This document shows positions 63,199-64,000 of a stretch of 64,000 nucleotides of DNA, one piece after another. The notes under the pieces were generated by a model that had not been told where the DNA came from, did no database searches, and was given only the letters and a program-made list of their open reading frames with translations. The stretch covers positions 1 to 64,000 of the forward strand of contig NZ_JAKSYJ010000196.1 of NCBI RefSeq assembly GCF_022829365.1, in the 5' to 3' direction. This DNA comes from Methylobacterium sp. J-077. GTDB taxonomy: Bacteria > Pseudomonadota > Alphaproteobacteria > Rhizobiales > Beijerinckiaceae. The first letter of the stretch is position 1. Each line of letters opens with the position of its first letter. Position numbers and translations under genes: made by a program.

Positions 63199-64000
63199 TA
63201 GCGGATCCTCGGGTCGAGCAATGTGTAGAACAGGTCGATGGCGAGGTTCACCAGCACGTAGACGAAGCTGAACAGCAGGACGACGCCCTGGATGACCGGG
63301 TAATCACGGCGCAGGATGGCATCGACCGTGAGACGACCGAGGCCGGGAATCGCGAACACCGTCTCGGTGACCACCGCACCGCCGATCAGGAGCGCGATGC
63401 CGATGCCGATCACGGTGACGATCGGCACCGCGGCGTTCTTGAGGGCGTGGATGAACAGCACCGGCCCCTGCGCCAGACCCTTGGCCCGGGCGGTGCGCAC
63501 GTAGTCCTGGCTCAGCACGTCCAGCATGGTCGCCCGCGTCACCCGGGCGATCAGCGCGATGTAGACGAGGCCGAGCGTCACCGCGGGCAGGATCAGGTTC
63601 GAGAACCACGGCCACAGGCCCTGCTCGATCGGCGTGTAGCCCTGCACCGGCAGCCAGCCGAGTTCGAGGGCGAATACGTAGGCCAGCACGTAGCCGACCA
63701 CGAAGACCGGCACGGAAAAACCCAGCACGGCGAGACCCATGACCAGCCGGTCGATCAGGCTGCCGGCCTTCCAGGCCGCCACGACGCCCAACGGCACCGC
63801 CACCACGATGGCCAGGACCAGGGTGACCAGCATCAGCGACACGGTCGGCTGGATCCGCTGCCCGATCATCGTGGTGACCGGCAGGTTGGTGAAGATCGAG
63901 GTGCCGAGATCCCCGTGGAGGATCTGCCAGGACCATTCGCCGAACCGCACCAGGAACGGCCGGTCGAGGCCGAGCGAGGCGCGGATGCGGGCGACGTCGT
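63195..64000 (-). CDS. Peptide ABC transporter permease (DppB type), 5' part outside window
   Basis: 268 codons visible; the frame stays open to the window edge (VARIRASLGLDRPFLVRFGE), so the N-terminus lies beyond 64000. Five membrane segments are seen, with LSQDYVRTARAKGLAQGPVL (EAA loop) and TVFAIPGLGRLTVDAILRRD. Stop TGA overlaps the TTG start of the DppC-type gene. First visible gene of the second peptide importer operon; its binding protein should lie to the right. Confidence 0.92.
   Translation of the reverse strand, partial: DVARIRASLGLDRPFLVRFGEWSWQILHGDLGTSIFTNLPVTTMIGQRIQPTVSLMLVTLVLAIVVAVPLGVVAAWKAGSLIDRLVMGLAVLGFSVPVFVVGYVLAYVFALELGWLPVQGYTPIEQGLWPWFSNLILPAVTLGLVYIALIARVTRATMLDVLSQDYVRTARAKGLAQGPVLFIHALKNAAVPIVTVIGIGIALLIGGAVVTETVFAIPGLGRLTVDAILRRDYPVIQGVVLLFSFVYVLVNLAIDLFYTLLDPRIRY

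Overview
The window is about 70% G+C, with dense, short-spaced genes, frequent ATGA/GTGA/TTGA stop-start overlaps and several GTG or TTG starts. The gene set points to a Hyphomicrobiales alphaproteobacterium, most likely Methylobacterium/Methylorubrum: a MucR/Ros-type regulator, SorAB sulfite dehydrogenase, a SUV3-like helicase, alphaproteobacterial alpha-r8 (MmgR)-like sRNAs and dispersed GC-rich palindromes. The genus assignment is inference. No rRNA, tRNA, CRISPR array, transposase, prophage or plasmid genes were seen.

Layout, left half. 1-3645 (minus) is a three-gene overlapping operon: DUF559-type nuclease, winged-helix protein with a basic linker, and a large P-loop ATPase that runs off the left edge; it looks like an undescribed defence-type module. 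4002-6164 is a molybdopterin oxidoreductase flanked by inverted copies of a dispersed repeat. Then come a twice-frameshifted small gene, a 3-methyladenine glycosylase, a membrane/2Fe-2S/adenylate cyclase fusion, an MFS exporter with divergent LysR regulator, a SUV3-like helicase, a PAP2-phosphatase autotransporter, a cystathionine gamma-synthase-like enzyme, an HNH protein, a TonB siderophore receptor, a PLP basic amino acid decarboxylase coupled to a GNAT acetyltransferase, and a YceI-cytochrome b561-YceI group with divergent LysR.

Layout, middle. 28.8-35 kb holds a cupredoxin, small hypothetical proteins, an sRNA, a spermidine-synthase-like methyltransferase, an M20 amidohydrolase, an orphan PAS protein and a GlcG-like protein. 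35.3-45.2 kb holds an Mfd-like translocase, an acyl-CoA dehydrogenase-like protein, a hybrid histidine kinase whose 3' end abuts a second copy of the sRNA, a DUF2891 protein, a CDP-diacylglycerol pyrophosphatase and a LysR regulator.

Layout, right half. 45.4-52.0 kb is a peptide ABC importer operon with an M20 peptidase inside it. 52.6 kb is a MucR-family regulator lacking the zinc cysteines. 53.3-58.3 kb (minus) is a coherent sulfur module: SsuBC/TauBC-type transporter, sulfite dehydrogenase SorA and SorB, and a YeiH-type putative sulfate exporter. 58.7-64.0 kb (minus) is a second peptide ABC operon ending in an amidohydrolase; its first permease runs off the right edge.

Sequence-level signals that genes do not explain: three copies of a 16-bp ParB-box-like palindrome (19886, 48994, 56430), two sRNA genes with compensatory base changes (29869-29960 minus; 42237-42328 plus), a long two-part hairpin upstream of the cupredoxin gene, a 17-bp operator-like inverted repeat upstream of the sulfonate-type ABC genes, and several dispersed GC-rich palindromes.
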